Positions 33,481 to 43,745 of a stretch of 64,000 nucleotides of DNA are shown one piece after another. The stretch's first letter is position 1. Each line of letters opens with the position of its first letter. Made by a program: the position numbers and the translations under genes. Source of the stretch: Agrypnia vestita. Taxonomy: Eukaryota > Arthropoda > Insecta > Trichoptera > Phryganeidae. The notes under the pieces are model-generated. The model searched no databases. It saw only the letters and a program-made list of their open reading frames with translations, and was not told where the DNA came from. The DNA is taken from NCBI GenBank assembly GCA_016648135.1, contig JADDOH010007959.1, forward strand, positions 1-64,000, given 5' to 3'.

Positions 33481-34319
33481 ATAACGTTTTTCTAAAATAA
33501 ATCATTGTTAATTTTCGCGGTTTGCGTGTGAAAAGAAATTAAATTTATTTAATATATTTTCTGGCTAAATTACTGCGCGTATAATAATGTATCGCCAGCT
33601 GTTATGGTAATAATTTTTAACACATTGTTGGATAATTATTATTGCATCGCAGATAAAACTCGACGCCATTTTGTCGAAAATACCTTTGCGAGATTGCATC
33701 ACTTTACTCTCCAATCAGCTAATCTGCAGAAAGAAATATTTTTTTGCATATGTGTAATACATACATTATAAGTATTTATTACGGTGATAACAATTTCTTG
33801 GCTTTCAAACACACATACGTGTTAGCTAAAACTGGACTTATGTCCAGCCCTAATGAAGGAAACTATCTCCATAAAAAATTTCTAGTTAAATATGACACAT
33901 TTAGAGACGTAGTTCAACTTATGAGTTTCTATAAATATATCGAAAAATAGACGCCAATATAAACTAATTGTCACCTTTTTTATAATTTTCTTAGTACCAT
34001 TCACTTATATGTATTTGTATTTTAATAAAATATAAATAAATATCAAAACGTAGAAAAGTTTAATAAATTGAGAAAACAGGTACCCAAATTATAGGAAAAA
34101 AAAGATAATGTAATAGACAGGGGAGATAGATATTTAAAGATTGTAAATATCATTAATTTTTTTAAAATTAAGAAAGAATTATTTAGAAAATTTTATACTT
34201 TTTTTAAATAACTGTTACATTAATCTATTTTTCTACATAATCACCTCCTATATTTAAGCATTTTTCTTTTCAGTATATAAGATTTTATAATACCGTTGTT
34301 ATATTTATCTACTACCAGT
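33481..34319. other. AT-rich DNA, nothing recognised
   Basis: Includes GTATAATAATG and CAGCTG words and a 68-codon frame (33744-33950) without motif. Confidence 0.45.
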
Positions 34320-34560
34320 AAATTTAAGGAACTGTGGGCTTCGAGGCGAAATTATTCCCACCTCATGTTTTGAGTTGAAGGTTTTTGGCTATCCACTCTG
34401 TAGTTCGGACCTTGCCCCAATGATTTTAACATTTTTTCTAAACGTAAAATTACCTCGAGGGAAAAATTTTTCAAAGTGAAGATAGAAAAACTATTCATGC
34501 TCCGACTATTCTAGCAAGTCAGATACAAAAGCTATCAGGAAGTAAAAGCCTTATAGACAC
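34320..34560 (+). pseudogene. Mariner transposase C-terminal relic
   Basis: Reads ELKVFGYPLCSSDLAPMILT and on to FFLNVKLPRGKNF (about 34371-34470), matching L...YPPYSPDLAPCDFFLF and the following LRGKRF block of mariner transposases. Distinct from the relic at 8030-8240 (different residues around the SPDLAP motif). No ends seen. Confidence 0.8.
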
Positions 34561-34614
34561 AGAAAATGATTATATTGATTGAGAGAACTTTAGTGCCAAT
34601 TATTAATATTCTAA

Positions 34615-35235
34615 CAAAATTCGCGTCCTGGAAGAAGATCATGATTGAAGAACCTTCTTCTTTTCGTGTTCTATATGTTTAACGGACGTTGGCAATCATA
34701 TTGGCTATGAGAACTTAGTTTACTGTGGCCCATAACAGACCTATAGTAGACCGGCTAAACCACTGTCTCAGGTTTTTCAGCCATGATGTTCTCCTTCTTC
34801 CAGGGCCCCGACTTCCGACAATCTTTCCCAGCATTATGAGATGCAAGATCTAGTACTTCTCTGGATGTCTCGTCACATATCCGAGTTATTGAAGTATTCG
34901 GATTTTTATTGTTTTAATAACTTATTTTCTTTATTCATCCGAACCATAACATCTTCATTGGAAACTCTGTCCATCAAGCTTATTTTGAGAATTTTTCTGT
35001 AAATCCACATCTAGAATGCCTTAAGTCGTCTAATCAATTCTTCAGTAAGCATCCATACTTCTATTCCATAAAATAATACGGAAAAAACGTAACATCTTAA
35101 CCATTCGCATTCGTAGTCCAAGGTTGAGATCATGACTGCAGAAAATATTTTGGCCAGCCTATCGTGAGACTTTTTCGTTCGCAGTAAATAATTTGATAAT
35201 TGCCAACGTCCTTTGAATGGATAATGCGCGAGTAC
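34615..35235. pseudogene. Nested LINE relics, family L1
   Basis: A plus-strand L1 tail is split. 34620-34655 carries the GRR..SWLKN counterpart, and 35141-35235 carries FGQPIVRLFRSQ and the downstream tail. Between them lies a minus-strand L1 copy (34657-35140) running from a MISTLDYECEW-like start to RRRTSWLKNLRQWFS (34760-34820). So one L1 copy inserted head-to-tail into an older one in the opposite orientation. The junctions share AGATCATGA, which may be a target duplication or chance homology. Confidence 0.7.
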
Positions 35236-35489
35236 GAAAATACGGCAAAAGGTTTACTTCCAGGCTAAAAAAAACATATCGCCTTTATCGCACATCAACT
35301 GTGGTTACTTCTATCGTTTTCACAAGTCACTTTAATTATTCAATAAACAACAAGTCCCGCAACACCTTTTAGAGATCGATTATTTTGGTTAATATTAAAC
35401 ATGAACCTAAATTCATTCAATCGCTTATCAGAAACCCATCAGTTTGTGAACCCTCTATTTGAATAACGATTTAAATAACCGCGTCAATT

Positions 35490-35770
35490 GATTAATCAGA
35501 TCCACAATGTACGGCGCCGCATTGTTTGGCTAACGCGGTTTAATTGACCCCGCGGTGAGGCGCGTGCGCCTAATGACTCCGCAAAGTCAACAATACGGAA
35601 CAAGCGCCGCGTCATCGTGACGTAACCGCCGACTGCGGCCGCGCTGAGTGAACGGACTTCACGAACATCACCAGCTGTGGAACATCGCTCATTGATTTTC
35701 AGATCGCTTTTAAATTGGCGTGTCTCATCGTTTGGTGCAGGGGTCTTATTCACCCCCACGCAGTCGATAG
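35490..35770. promoter_or_regulatory. GC/CpG-rich island
   Basis: Dense CpG (GTACGGCGCCGC, CCCGCGGTGAGGCGCGTGCG, GACTGCGGCCGCG) and TTAATTGACC / CGTCATCGTGACG. An 87-codon minus frame (35496-35759) spans it but has no motif or splice sites. Candidate conserved non-coding element or CpG island. Confidence 0.4.
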
Positions 35771-36107
35771 AGGGTTGATGGATATTTTTTTAGACTCGAT
35801 TTTAGAAGTGAAAATTCTTTATGTAAACTTATGGTTTTTGCTAGTTCGTCACGACGCAATTGAGTCACTGAAGTGAGTACAGGCAAAGCAAACGCATTCA
35901 ATTAGATGAAGGCATTCTTCAAATAATTAAAATACGCAATTCACCGTTCCGGTCATAATGAGGGAAACAATATAAACGACTGATTATTTCTAGGTAGTAG
36001 TAAAAACTTCGGTAAAGTCTTTTTCATTTAATTTTGAATAGAAAATATTAATTGTTCGAAGAATATTTTTTCTTCTGAATGAAGGTTTGAACTTTGTGGT
36101 GACATTG
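35771..36107. other. AT-rich spacer
   Basis: Nothing recognised. Confidence 0.5.
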
Positions 36108-36175
36108 TTATTAAAATAAAACACAAATCACTTTGTTTTCACCACTTTATCATCACCACTTACCACTTGATAATT
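36108..36175. mobile_element. Fragment of Penelope-like family P2
   Basis: ACACAAATCACTTTGTTTTC plus ACCACTTTAT is identical to 18044-18073. The rest of the element is missing; a short ACCACTT duplication follows. Confidence 0.6.
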
Positions 36176-37586
36176 TTTATGTTAGCGAAACCAAAGAAAC
36201 TTTGAAACTAGGGTTAAAGAATATATTAAGGCTTTACATCGCTTTGAGTTCCATTTTGCAAAACATTTAATAGAATATGACCATACATTTAATATAATAT
36301 CTAAAGGTTTAAATATACTAATACTAGTTATGAGATCCCACAAAAAATAATGTAGAAATACTTGAAATTAGGAAAAGGGTTAATATTAATTCAAATGTAA
36401 TAAATAACCAGACAAAATTTGTGCACAACCCACTATCGAATATATTTCCACTTAAGATTCCATCCCCTTCAGATTATCACATCACTAACAGATTGTGTTG
36501 GGCACATCCCTACGCAAGCCAGAGAGACATAGATAAGATTATTGTTCTCTACTGTCAAACGACCTATGAAGGATCTAGTGAAGTCTATATTAAAAGCCTA
36601 CATATATTTCATTATATTAAAGTGTTATTATTCGATAAAAACACCCTAAACCTTACACAGATGACATTCCATAATTTTTTTTTTTTCAAATTACTGCCTT
36701 CTTAGGTTATATTATAAATTTTACGTATGCAGTTAGGTTAAAACGCAATCATAGTCTTTTGAAAAGCTTACAAACTTAGTGAGAAAATATCACTATCTTT
36801 AAAACAGTGTCCATTAAAATCGCATAACACCCTAGATATGGAGTTATAAAAAGTTGTATCTGTTTTTTTGAAGACTAGTAAATGGAAGTAGGAAGAGGGA
36901 GTAAAAGTCGGCACCACAATATATTTATATTAGTTTCTTGCTATTTTGTTGCGTGTGGCTAAGGGAGGTTGTTGTGCAGATGTAAAATAGTTCAGTTCAA
37001 TTATGCGGAATAAATCGGCTAGTTTAAGTCAGCCGCGAGTTAACAAATAGCTGATACCATTTACGCTGAAAACCGGTTCATAAAAGTAAAATAAAAAGGT
37101 ATAACAGCCGACTTGCAGGTGACAGAACAACGGAATGTCGTAAAGCATTAGACTGATTAGAACGAGGAAAACCACACAACTTGGCATAATTTCTCCGATT
37201 ACATTAATTTGTATATTATAAAAGCTTTAAGTAAACCGTTTCCGCGGAGGGGGCGGTCGCTACACATGCTCGTATTAAATATTTATGAGAAAAATATTCC
37301 CCTATTACGAATTTATGGGTCGAGGCACTGCTTTATAATACGCTGGAGCATTTATTGCCATTCTAAAATATTACATTGGACTCCCGCCCGGGATTGACAA
37401 CCATCATTAATTTAATCTTTTATTTGGTTCTTACCGACTATGAGGTCTCGAGAGGTATTTTAAATCAAGACTACCGAAGACATACCATCCCTGGATAAAA
37501 TGTATTTATATAGTCATAGAATTTCGTCTTTTCCGTAATTTACATTCTCCACGAAAATTTTTTAAATGCAAATACACAATAATATT
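36176..37586. other. AT-rich DNA, nothing recognised
   Basis: A 94-codon plus frame (36421-36705) has no motif. A GC patch lies at 37240-37260 (CCGCGGAGGGGGCGG). Nothing else. Confidence 0.4.
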
Positions 37587-37911
37587 AACGAAATGTTAGT
37601 TATATTAGTATATAACCACTCTGGGAGATTTTTAGTCTACCAGTTTCATGACATACTCGTCTCTTCATCAGGACAACCACTACTACAATAGCATAAATAC
37701 CACTGCACACTACATCCACAGTATTATTCCCATACTAACAACTTCAATATTCTGGGATGTTTTTAATTTGTGAATAATATTATGGTGGGGTGTGTAGTGG
37801 TATTTACATGGTAGTGTTGTGGTTGTCCTGACGAAGAGACGGGTGCGTCTCGAAACCGTAGACTAAAAATCTCCACAAGCGCTAATATGTTAAAATAACT
37901 AACGTTTTGTT
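37587..37911. mobile_element. Inverted-repeat element P5 with hammerhead-like cores in both arms
   Basis: Arms 37587-37729 and 37771-37911 are about 140-bp inverted copies around a 40-bp AT loop. Shared blocks: AGATTTTTAGTCTAC, CGTCTCTTC.TCAGGACAACC, AATACCACT.CACAC. The right arm has an intact plus-strand core (separate entry). The left arm on the minus strand has CTGATGA (37665-37671) and GAAAC (37643-37647) with a damaged stem. A solo piece of the arm end is at 52707-52790. Confidence 0.8.
37828..37856 (+). ncRNA. Hammerhead-ribozyme-like core
   Basis: CTGACGA, then A, a perfect 6-bp stem GAGACG/CGTCTC with loop GGTG, then GAAAC. All invariant core positions of the hammerhead consensus CUGANGA...GAAA are present. 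A closed stem III with NUH is not seen directly downstream (CCGTAGACT follows), so cleavage may require a dimer or the core is inactive. Confidence 0.5.
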
Positions 37912-38049
37912 AAAATGCCTGACCACAAAATTAATGCTTTAATATTAATGATGGATTTGGCGTTAACATTATAGAGATTATTCGTGATGATCATTAAATT
38001 ATATGTAAAACATTAACTTTATTACCACCATCACACCAGTTACTTCTTC
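37912..38049. other. AT-rich spacer
   Basis: Contains the tail GTTAAAATGCCTGAC.AC.AA shared with 52751-52770; otherwise nothing recognised. Confidence 0.4.
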
Positions 38050-38279
38050 TTCACCTTTTAGTAGATCTGTGATCTCTGTTGGCAGGTGTCAGTCTTGTGA
38101 CGAGGACGTCCAGCTTTCTCTTCCTCAACAATCGGAGCCTCAACAATCGTCGAGTTTGCTTGCGAAGATGTACGAATGTGGATGAGGCGAGAGTTGTTTA
38201 TCAGTAAAGAAGAGTATGGCGCTTCATAGTCATTAGCAGTGACATGCACAGCATACGAGGAAAAAAGCTGTGCATTCAC
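38050..38279 (-). CDS. Unrecognised 73-codon open frame
   Basis: Begins MNAQLFSSYAVHVTAND and ends EEEKAGRPRHKTDTCQQR plus four residues. Composition is more protein-like and less A/T-biased than other frames here, and the acidic-basic C-terminus is unusual for chance. No acceptor, donor, poly-A signal or family is apparent. Could be a piece of a transposon protein; low confidence. Confidence 0.2.
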
Positions 38280-38407
38280 ATACTTATTATGAAGATTTTA
38301 TATGATAATCAAGTTAGCTTCCGCCGTGTAATAGTCGAATCCTTATATATTTAGTTTATTTACTGTGAAGCCTGCCGCAGTTATTATAGGGTGAAGCAGT
38401 TATATCA

Positions 38408-38436
38408 TCTGCGAAGCAGTTATTATTATTATTATT
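38408..38436. repeat. ATT microsatellite
   Basis: About six ATT units preceded by a degenerate TGAAGCAGTTAT duplication (38390-38425). Confidence 0.7.
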
Positions 38437-38687
38437 GATGCCATCCTGTGAGCCTGTTATTACGTGAGTACCTATATTGAAGCATGATTTTTCCTAAGCA
38501 TATATTTTGAAAATATCAAAAGTAAATGTATGTATCGACATACGTATTCCTGTCAAAATAATTATAATATTTTTCAGGTTTAATATCTCATAATATTCTG
38601 TCAAATAAATGTTTTATTTCGATTTTTTTCCCCAATATATGTTTACGTTGAAGTCTTGAATCAATACTTGAATTAATTTTTTAATAA

Positions 38688-38876
38688 ATAGAGATGCGAA
38701 CACGGAATGCGTGTCGCATCAATATTCTAACTATTCTCAAAATAAGCTAAACGCTTGTGCTATGAGAATATAACTGACTTGATTATGTTCTGGAATGGGG
38801 GCTCAAACCACCGACAACCAGATCACTAGGCGAGCGTCGTGACCATTACACCAACAAGCTACTCATTATATTATAT
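38688..38876 (-). mobile_element. tRNA-derived SINE
   Basis: Minus strand: TAGCTTGTTGGTGTAATGGT head, a degenerate B box (GTGGTTTGAGCCC), body AGTTATATTCTCATAGCACA and AATAGTTAGAATATTGATGC, then CGACACGC at the 3' end. Same family as 22753-22917. Confidence 0.8.
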
Positions 38877-41110
38877 TAACAACTTATATAATAACAAATT
38901 ATATTAACACCTTCTATTGCGTGCCTCTTCTGCGCTTAATGACCACGCCGTATATCCACCTGACTCCAATCCCCACCCCACCTCTCACGCCGTCCTTCCG
39001 TCTTAAGTTTAGTATTAGTAAAATTTCTAAGATGATAGTTTAGCATCGAAAACGTTCTAATTGTTATAAATAAATAGTGTAAGTTATTTTAATATAGGTA
39101 TTCATGAACTTATAACTTCACGCGCATGCTTTCTACTATAAATATTAGTTAAAAATTAGAATTCAGTTAATGGTTGGGTCATATAAACGTTGGGTCAAAA
39201 TAAAAATTCGGTTTAATGAAGGTCATAATCCCATGTATAGTATATTATATAATAACCTCAGTTATAGCATAACCTAAGTCTGCACGTCACTGCTCTCTAC
39301 CTGTGGGGAAACGACGTAATGGTAAATAGGTAATTTAGTTTAGTTTTCACAAAATAATTTTAACGGGGTAATTGTAATGGTTGGACACCAATGGTTTCAT
39401 AGCGTCACCTGTGCGCGGTGGTGATTCATCCTGCTGCCCTATTCCTTTTTTCCCGCTACCCCTTCCTAACGGACGTACCTGTCTTTCCCCGAACATCGTA
39501 AAACAAAACGATACAAATTTATTACATGTACTGCGTACTTATTTATCATCAGAATTACTACAGTAATTTAATTTATTTTGGGAACCTTGCTTTGATTCTT
39601 AGCCTGAAGCCAATGCCTCGGATGACGCATTTAATCACTTCCAGCAAGTAGATTTCGTTATTGTGAAAGAAAACAATGGAGTAGGTCTCTATAAAATACT
39701 GCGAATTACCTCACCATCAAGACCTACTTCCCTGCGTCCTCAAAAGGTCTTCAGATCCCGTGGGACTCGGGAAAAGTGGCCATAGCCAATAGAAGAGGGC
39801 GAAAGACATGCCTCAAACAAGGAGCCTATCAACTAAGGAAAAGTAATCTCTGGTCTTCGAGGCAAGGATCTGGATATGCGGTTAACAACTCCACCTCGTA
39901 AAATTCATTACGTTAGGGCCTCACACTACCGCTTAATAATGCCATGATCCCCAATGTCCCTTAATATCCTTCTCCAATAGATAGAATAGGCATGATGACA
40001 GATTTTGAAATAAAATTCTATAAACATAATTCAGTAATAAACTAAGTTTTTACGCAAATAATTGCATTTTCATCTACATATTTTTAATTTCGCGCAAAAA
40101 CGCCGGCAGCTCTCATTTCGTCTACGTGACGTCAAACCTCAGTAAACATTGCACTGTGTCTATGGCAACGGTTCAAAGACACGGTGATGGGTACTGAAAT
40201 ATTTTCTTCTCTAAAATCACATTTTCTTTAATTCTTTAATACTGTCATGCCTATTTTTATTTCTATCGAAATTAACCAAAAAATGATGACACAAAGAAAA
40301 TTAATAATCAACTGTTTAGTGTAATTGTATCAACTTAGTTTAATAACCAACTGCCTCATATCTGATAAACACCAGGTTGGTATCGTCCACAGTTCAAGTA
40401 TCGCATACTATCGGTTCGCGCGATTGAAGTTTTATTATTAATAACTAAATTCGCAAAGAACCGAAATATATACCTAGCTTCAGACGTCTTTATACATAAA
40501 CCTACATTTTTTTGTTGAGTTCAATAACTTCCTAACATTAATGTTATGACTTTTTTATAGCATTGTTGGAAGAAATAGCGAAATATAGCACAATTCACAA
40601 CACGTGTGTGGAAATCAAATACTTGTTTTTGGCTCCACTTATTTAATTCGCGTAAAATAACGCGTTTCACAAATACGCCATTAATAATCTAATACTATTA
40701 CTTAACAACTGATGATGATAAGAGAAGAAAGATGGAGGGTAAACGGAAACGATAATATGGACTGTATACGATGAAAGTTGAGGGCACGGGAAGCTCGACT
40801 TACCTGCTAACGATACTTTTTAAAATTGATTACGAAAAATTATGATAAAGAAAGACCATGAAATTTTACCCGATGGTTACGATAATGCTCCAGAGGTGGC
40901 GGTGGCGGTGGTGTGTATATATGTGTATGTTGGTTTTGAATTGAGAAAGTTAAGAAGGACGAAGGGGGGGGAGGGGATCGTAACGTTAATGCCAAAAATA
41001 AGATATGGATTCACGAATAAAAATAAAGTATCGAGCAGTGAATACCGAACATATGCAGATATGTATATGAAAATGATTGAGTAATTATAAGTTGTGTTGT
41101 TTTGTTGCAG
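38877..41110. other. Upstream flank of the candidate exon, no exon recognised
   Basis: AT-rich, with a mid-GC stretch at 39590-39990 that looks like decayed repeat sequence but matches no family I know. A 15-bp GGC/GGT purine-pyrimidine patch lies at 40895-40910, and a CGTGACGTCA (CRE-like) word at 40124-40133. If 41111 is an internal exon this is intron. Confidence 0.4.
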
Positions 41111-41226
41111 TTGTAATGCATAAGGAGAAAGAGGATGGCCTGCACCACCAACACGAGCCCAGCTTCCGGTCGCGAGAGATGGCGGCCTACGACCACACCT
41201 TACTAGACGGAGACATGTTCCTGCAG
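41111..41226 (+). CDS. Candidate host exon, protein unrecognised
   Basis: A 116-nt block bounded by a T-rich tract and CAG acceptor (41108-41110) and a CAG/GTACAT donor (41227). It is open in only one of three frames: two bases, a GTA codon, then 37 codons from ATG 41116 to CAG 41226, so it leaves in phase 0. The peptide starts MHKEKEDGLHHQHEPSFRSR and ends DHTLLDGDMFLQ. It is hydrophilic, His/Glu-rich, with no membrane segment or known domain. Codon third positions are G or C in 29 of 37, against an AT-rich background, which is the strongest evidence of selection on protein sequence. It may be an internal exon or the first coding exon. I do not recognise the gene. Confidence 0.65.
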
Positions 41227-41689
41227 GTACATTACTTATTCATCTATTCTGGAACACGGGGCGGTTTCCTCTTCTCAGGGGAACAAACAGTAGATCCTCA
41301 CTAGAGATCAAGATAGTTTTTCGAATAGTGAAATCGTAGCCTGAAAATTGTATTTAAAAAAGGTTTGCATGTACCTGCATACATATTAATTTAGTGTGAT
41401 TCGATTTATTGTTGAAATATTGTACTATATCTTCATTATTTTGCAACATAGATGGAAATAAGGATATATTGAGGGTAGAGGAGAATTAATATACGGTATT
41501 ATACACATTGGTAAGATATAATAAGAAATAAATGTGTGACTCAATTTTATACCACTACATTTCCTGAATTATTTGTTGTATGTAAATGATCTTCATACCA
41601 ACGTTGCTAAATCAATTGAAAAAAAAGTTTCGCAAACGACCGCTAGAGTGCTCGCGCCGCCAAACACCCAAAAAAGTAATGGTAGCTTT
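41227..41689. other. Downstream flank of the exon (putative intron)
   Basis: AT-rich; a small GC patch with GAGTGCTCGCGCCGCC at 41646-41661. No further exon recognised. Confidence 0.45.
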
Positions 41690-41755
41690 TTGAGTTTCTA
41701 CTCATAATTGAAATCATCTGTAAAATAGTGGATTAGCTCTGTTACACCTTGTATA
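41690..41755. mobile_element. End fragment of fold-back family F1
   Basis: TTTCTACTCATAATTGAAAT and the end block GTGGATTAGCTCTGTTACACC match the right end of the F1 copy at 12851-13330. Only the end is present. Confidence 0.6.
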
Positions 41756-41982
41756 AATAGTATTTTTTTTGTTTTGAACCAGAAAAGCACTATCTGCTAT
41801 AATACAGACAATTATTTTACATGCTATTCCTAAAGAATACGCATTTGTATTTACTTATTTATAACGGACATCCATCAAATATTAATAACAACTTTTATCA
41901 AAATATTTGAAAAATTTGTTATATTTACCGTGCATGCCAGCAGTTAATGGTAATTCTAAACCCTGACTGTGCTGGGCGGAAT

Positions 41983-42218
41983 ATGAAATGGTTCGCATCT
42001 TTGCTAAGTCCTATACGTTATGTATTTTTGATAGGTAATTCGGGCTCGGCGGTAGCAACTTCGTTATCGTTGCCACCTTCGAGTTTGCTGACCCGGGATT
42101 GAAGCCCTATCTCCGGCCGTTTAATTTGTTTTTTAGCCGTGAATTTGATTGAAATTACGGACGTTATACGGAGTCAAGAGGACGGACAGACAACGAAATT
42201 ATCATGTTTGATAGCAGA
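41983..42218 (-). mobile_element. Non-autonomous Helitron, family H1, copy 3 (3' end lost)
   Basis: On the minus strand ATAATTTCGTTGTCTGTCCG near the 5' end, CGGCCGGAGATAGGGC centrally, and TATAGGACTTAGCAAAGA near the 3' end, all matching 14298-14564. The terminal hairpin and CTAG are missing beyond 41983. Confidence 0.8.
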
Positions 42219-42554
42219 CAGGGTACGAATGTAGTATTTACTTCTCTGCATAGATTCAAAAAGCTCAAATGAATTTATGATGTAAAAAAAAATAACAATC
42301 ATTATTATTAACCAACTGTAACTCGTCAAAAATGACGATACTTTTACATGTCGGTCCCTAAGGAATGAGTATATATTTATTTTATAAAAAATAATAGTAA
42401 AAAAAAATGTCCGAAAAAATTTTTACTCTAAAGTAGTTACGGAAGTTATAGTTGGAATTGGATATAAAAAAATGTATGAACGAGCTCAGAGTGATACGCA
42501 GGGCATTAATGTGTGACTTTCTACAGGGCCTACACCTGCATGGTGGTAGCCGCA

Positions 42555-43060
42555 ACTGGAGACATTATAATGGCGGAATAATCTTGGGATTATTATCGGC
42601 CGCCTTCTCACGAATGTAAATTGCATTTAGCTTAATCATTTGTATAACATTTTTATTGAAACATCCGCGCGTACGATTACGCGATAACTCACTCGGCGAC
42701 CGCGCTCGGTGCAGCGATCGGACGAGAATCCCCCCGCGCCGCGTGGCTAATTCCGGGAATAAAAATTTCGGCAGCATTGTGCCGATGAAAGCATTATGGT
42801 TTGCATATATTTATACGCGTTATTTATAGCCGGTGGTACGAAAAAATTATACGGGGGAGACGATTAATCACGCGCGGAGAAGTCGGGCACCGCTGGGCGC
42901 CTCCAGTGCGCTTATTTATTGGGAGGATCACACGGCGGCCCGGCGCGGACTTCTCGCCGGCGCTGTACGAGGGTTTCTCAATGCTTTGCCGGATTTAATC
43001 GTAGGTTTAGTGTTGTTCGGCGAGACCTTCTCTGCAGGGTAGACGTACCAAATCGATTGC
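42555..43060. promoter_or_regulatory. Large GC/CpG-rich island
   Basis: About 500 bp with dense CpG (CGCGCGTACGATTACGCG, GCGACCGCGCTCGG, CGGCGGCCCGGCGCGG). It lies 1.3 kb downstream of the candidate exon, plausibly within the same gene. Several overlapping frames are compositional. The TTTATTGGGAGG / ATTTATAGCC words and long conserved-looking AT-GC alternation resemble the other islands. Candidate enhancer or alternative promoter. Confidence 0.45.
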
Positions 43061-43080
43061 CCCCAAAACGTGCTTTATTT

Positions 43081-43745
43081 TACTCACTTTGTCTATTGTT
43101 TGTTGTGGTGGAATCTTGTAAATGACATTTCACCAACTTCCCGACTAGTAAGATCTCTGAAATTTGCAACATTTACGTAAAGTGAATGGCTTTATACTAT
43201 TAAATCATTTTCTACATGATTTGGTTATTATTTCGATTTAAATTTGTAATCGCGACACTCACAAGCAAGAGCCGCCGAAACGGCTGAAGAATATGCCGTT
43301 CGTAATTTATTTTAAACTTTAAAACAACGCGTTTAAACTTAATGATTAATATAAAATGTTGGATACTGCGTGGTGATGTTAAAATATTGATTGTGAATGT
43401 ATGCAAAGAAAGCGTATAAAAGCACGTCTTCAAATATTTTTTTTTTACTTGTTTTTAACATTTTTTTTACATTATTAAAAATATTTATGGTATAAAAATT
43501 GCCGGGGAAATTTTAAAACAACCCATTCAAACGTAACCTAATTCCAATCACAATGTTTATACTTTTACTAAGCGATTTGTAAGCAGAATTTATAAATTTG
43601 TATTTATATATTATATATTGAACATAAATAAGTTACAGACATAAAAAATAACAAATTTTATGAATTAATAATGTATAATCATCCACTTTACTCAAATCTT
43701 GAAAGTTTCAGAGCTCTAGCTAGTGGGAAAGTTGGTGAAAAATCA
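43081..43745. repeat. Dispersed repeat D1, copy 2, with inverted end
   Basis: 43081-43452 matches 22578-23098 (minus its SINE). A reverse-complement copy of the early part, TTTCACCAACTT...CTAGAGATCTCTGAAA-type, recurs at 43701-43742 (GAGCTCTAGCTAGTGGGAAA). So the whole may be an element with inverted ends, or two insertions. A TATAAAAGC box at about 43415 is conserved with copy 1. Copy 2 has about 45 extra bp near 43253-43300. Confidence 0.6.

Noticed and set aside
35496..35759. 87-codon minus frame
   Set aside because: Same compositional reason within the 35.5-kb island.
39590..39990. LINE or retroviral gag relic in the mid-GC stretch
   Set aside because: No conserved peptide block could be matched in any frame.
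40124..40133. CRE (TGACGTCA) as evidence of a promoter
   Set aside because: A single 8-bp word, with no TATA, initiator or exon beside it.
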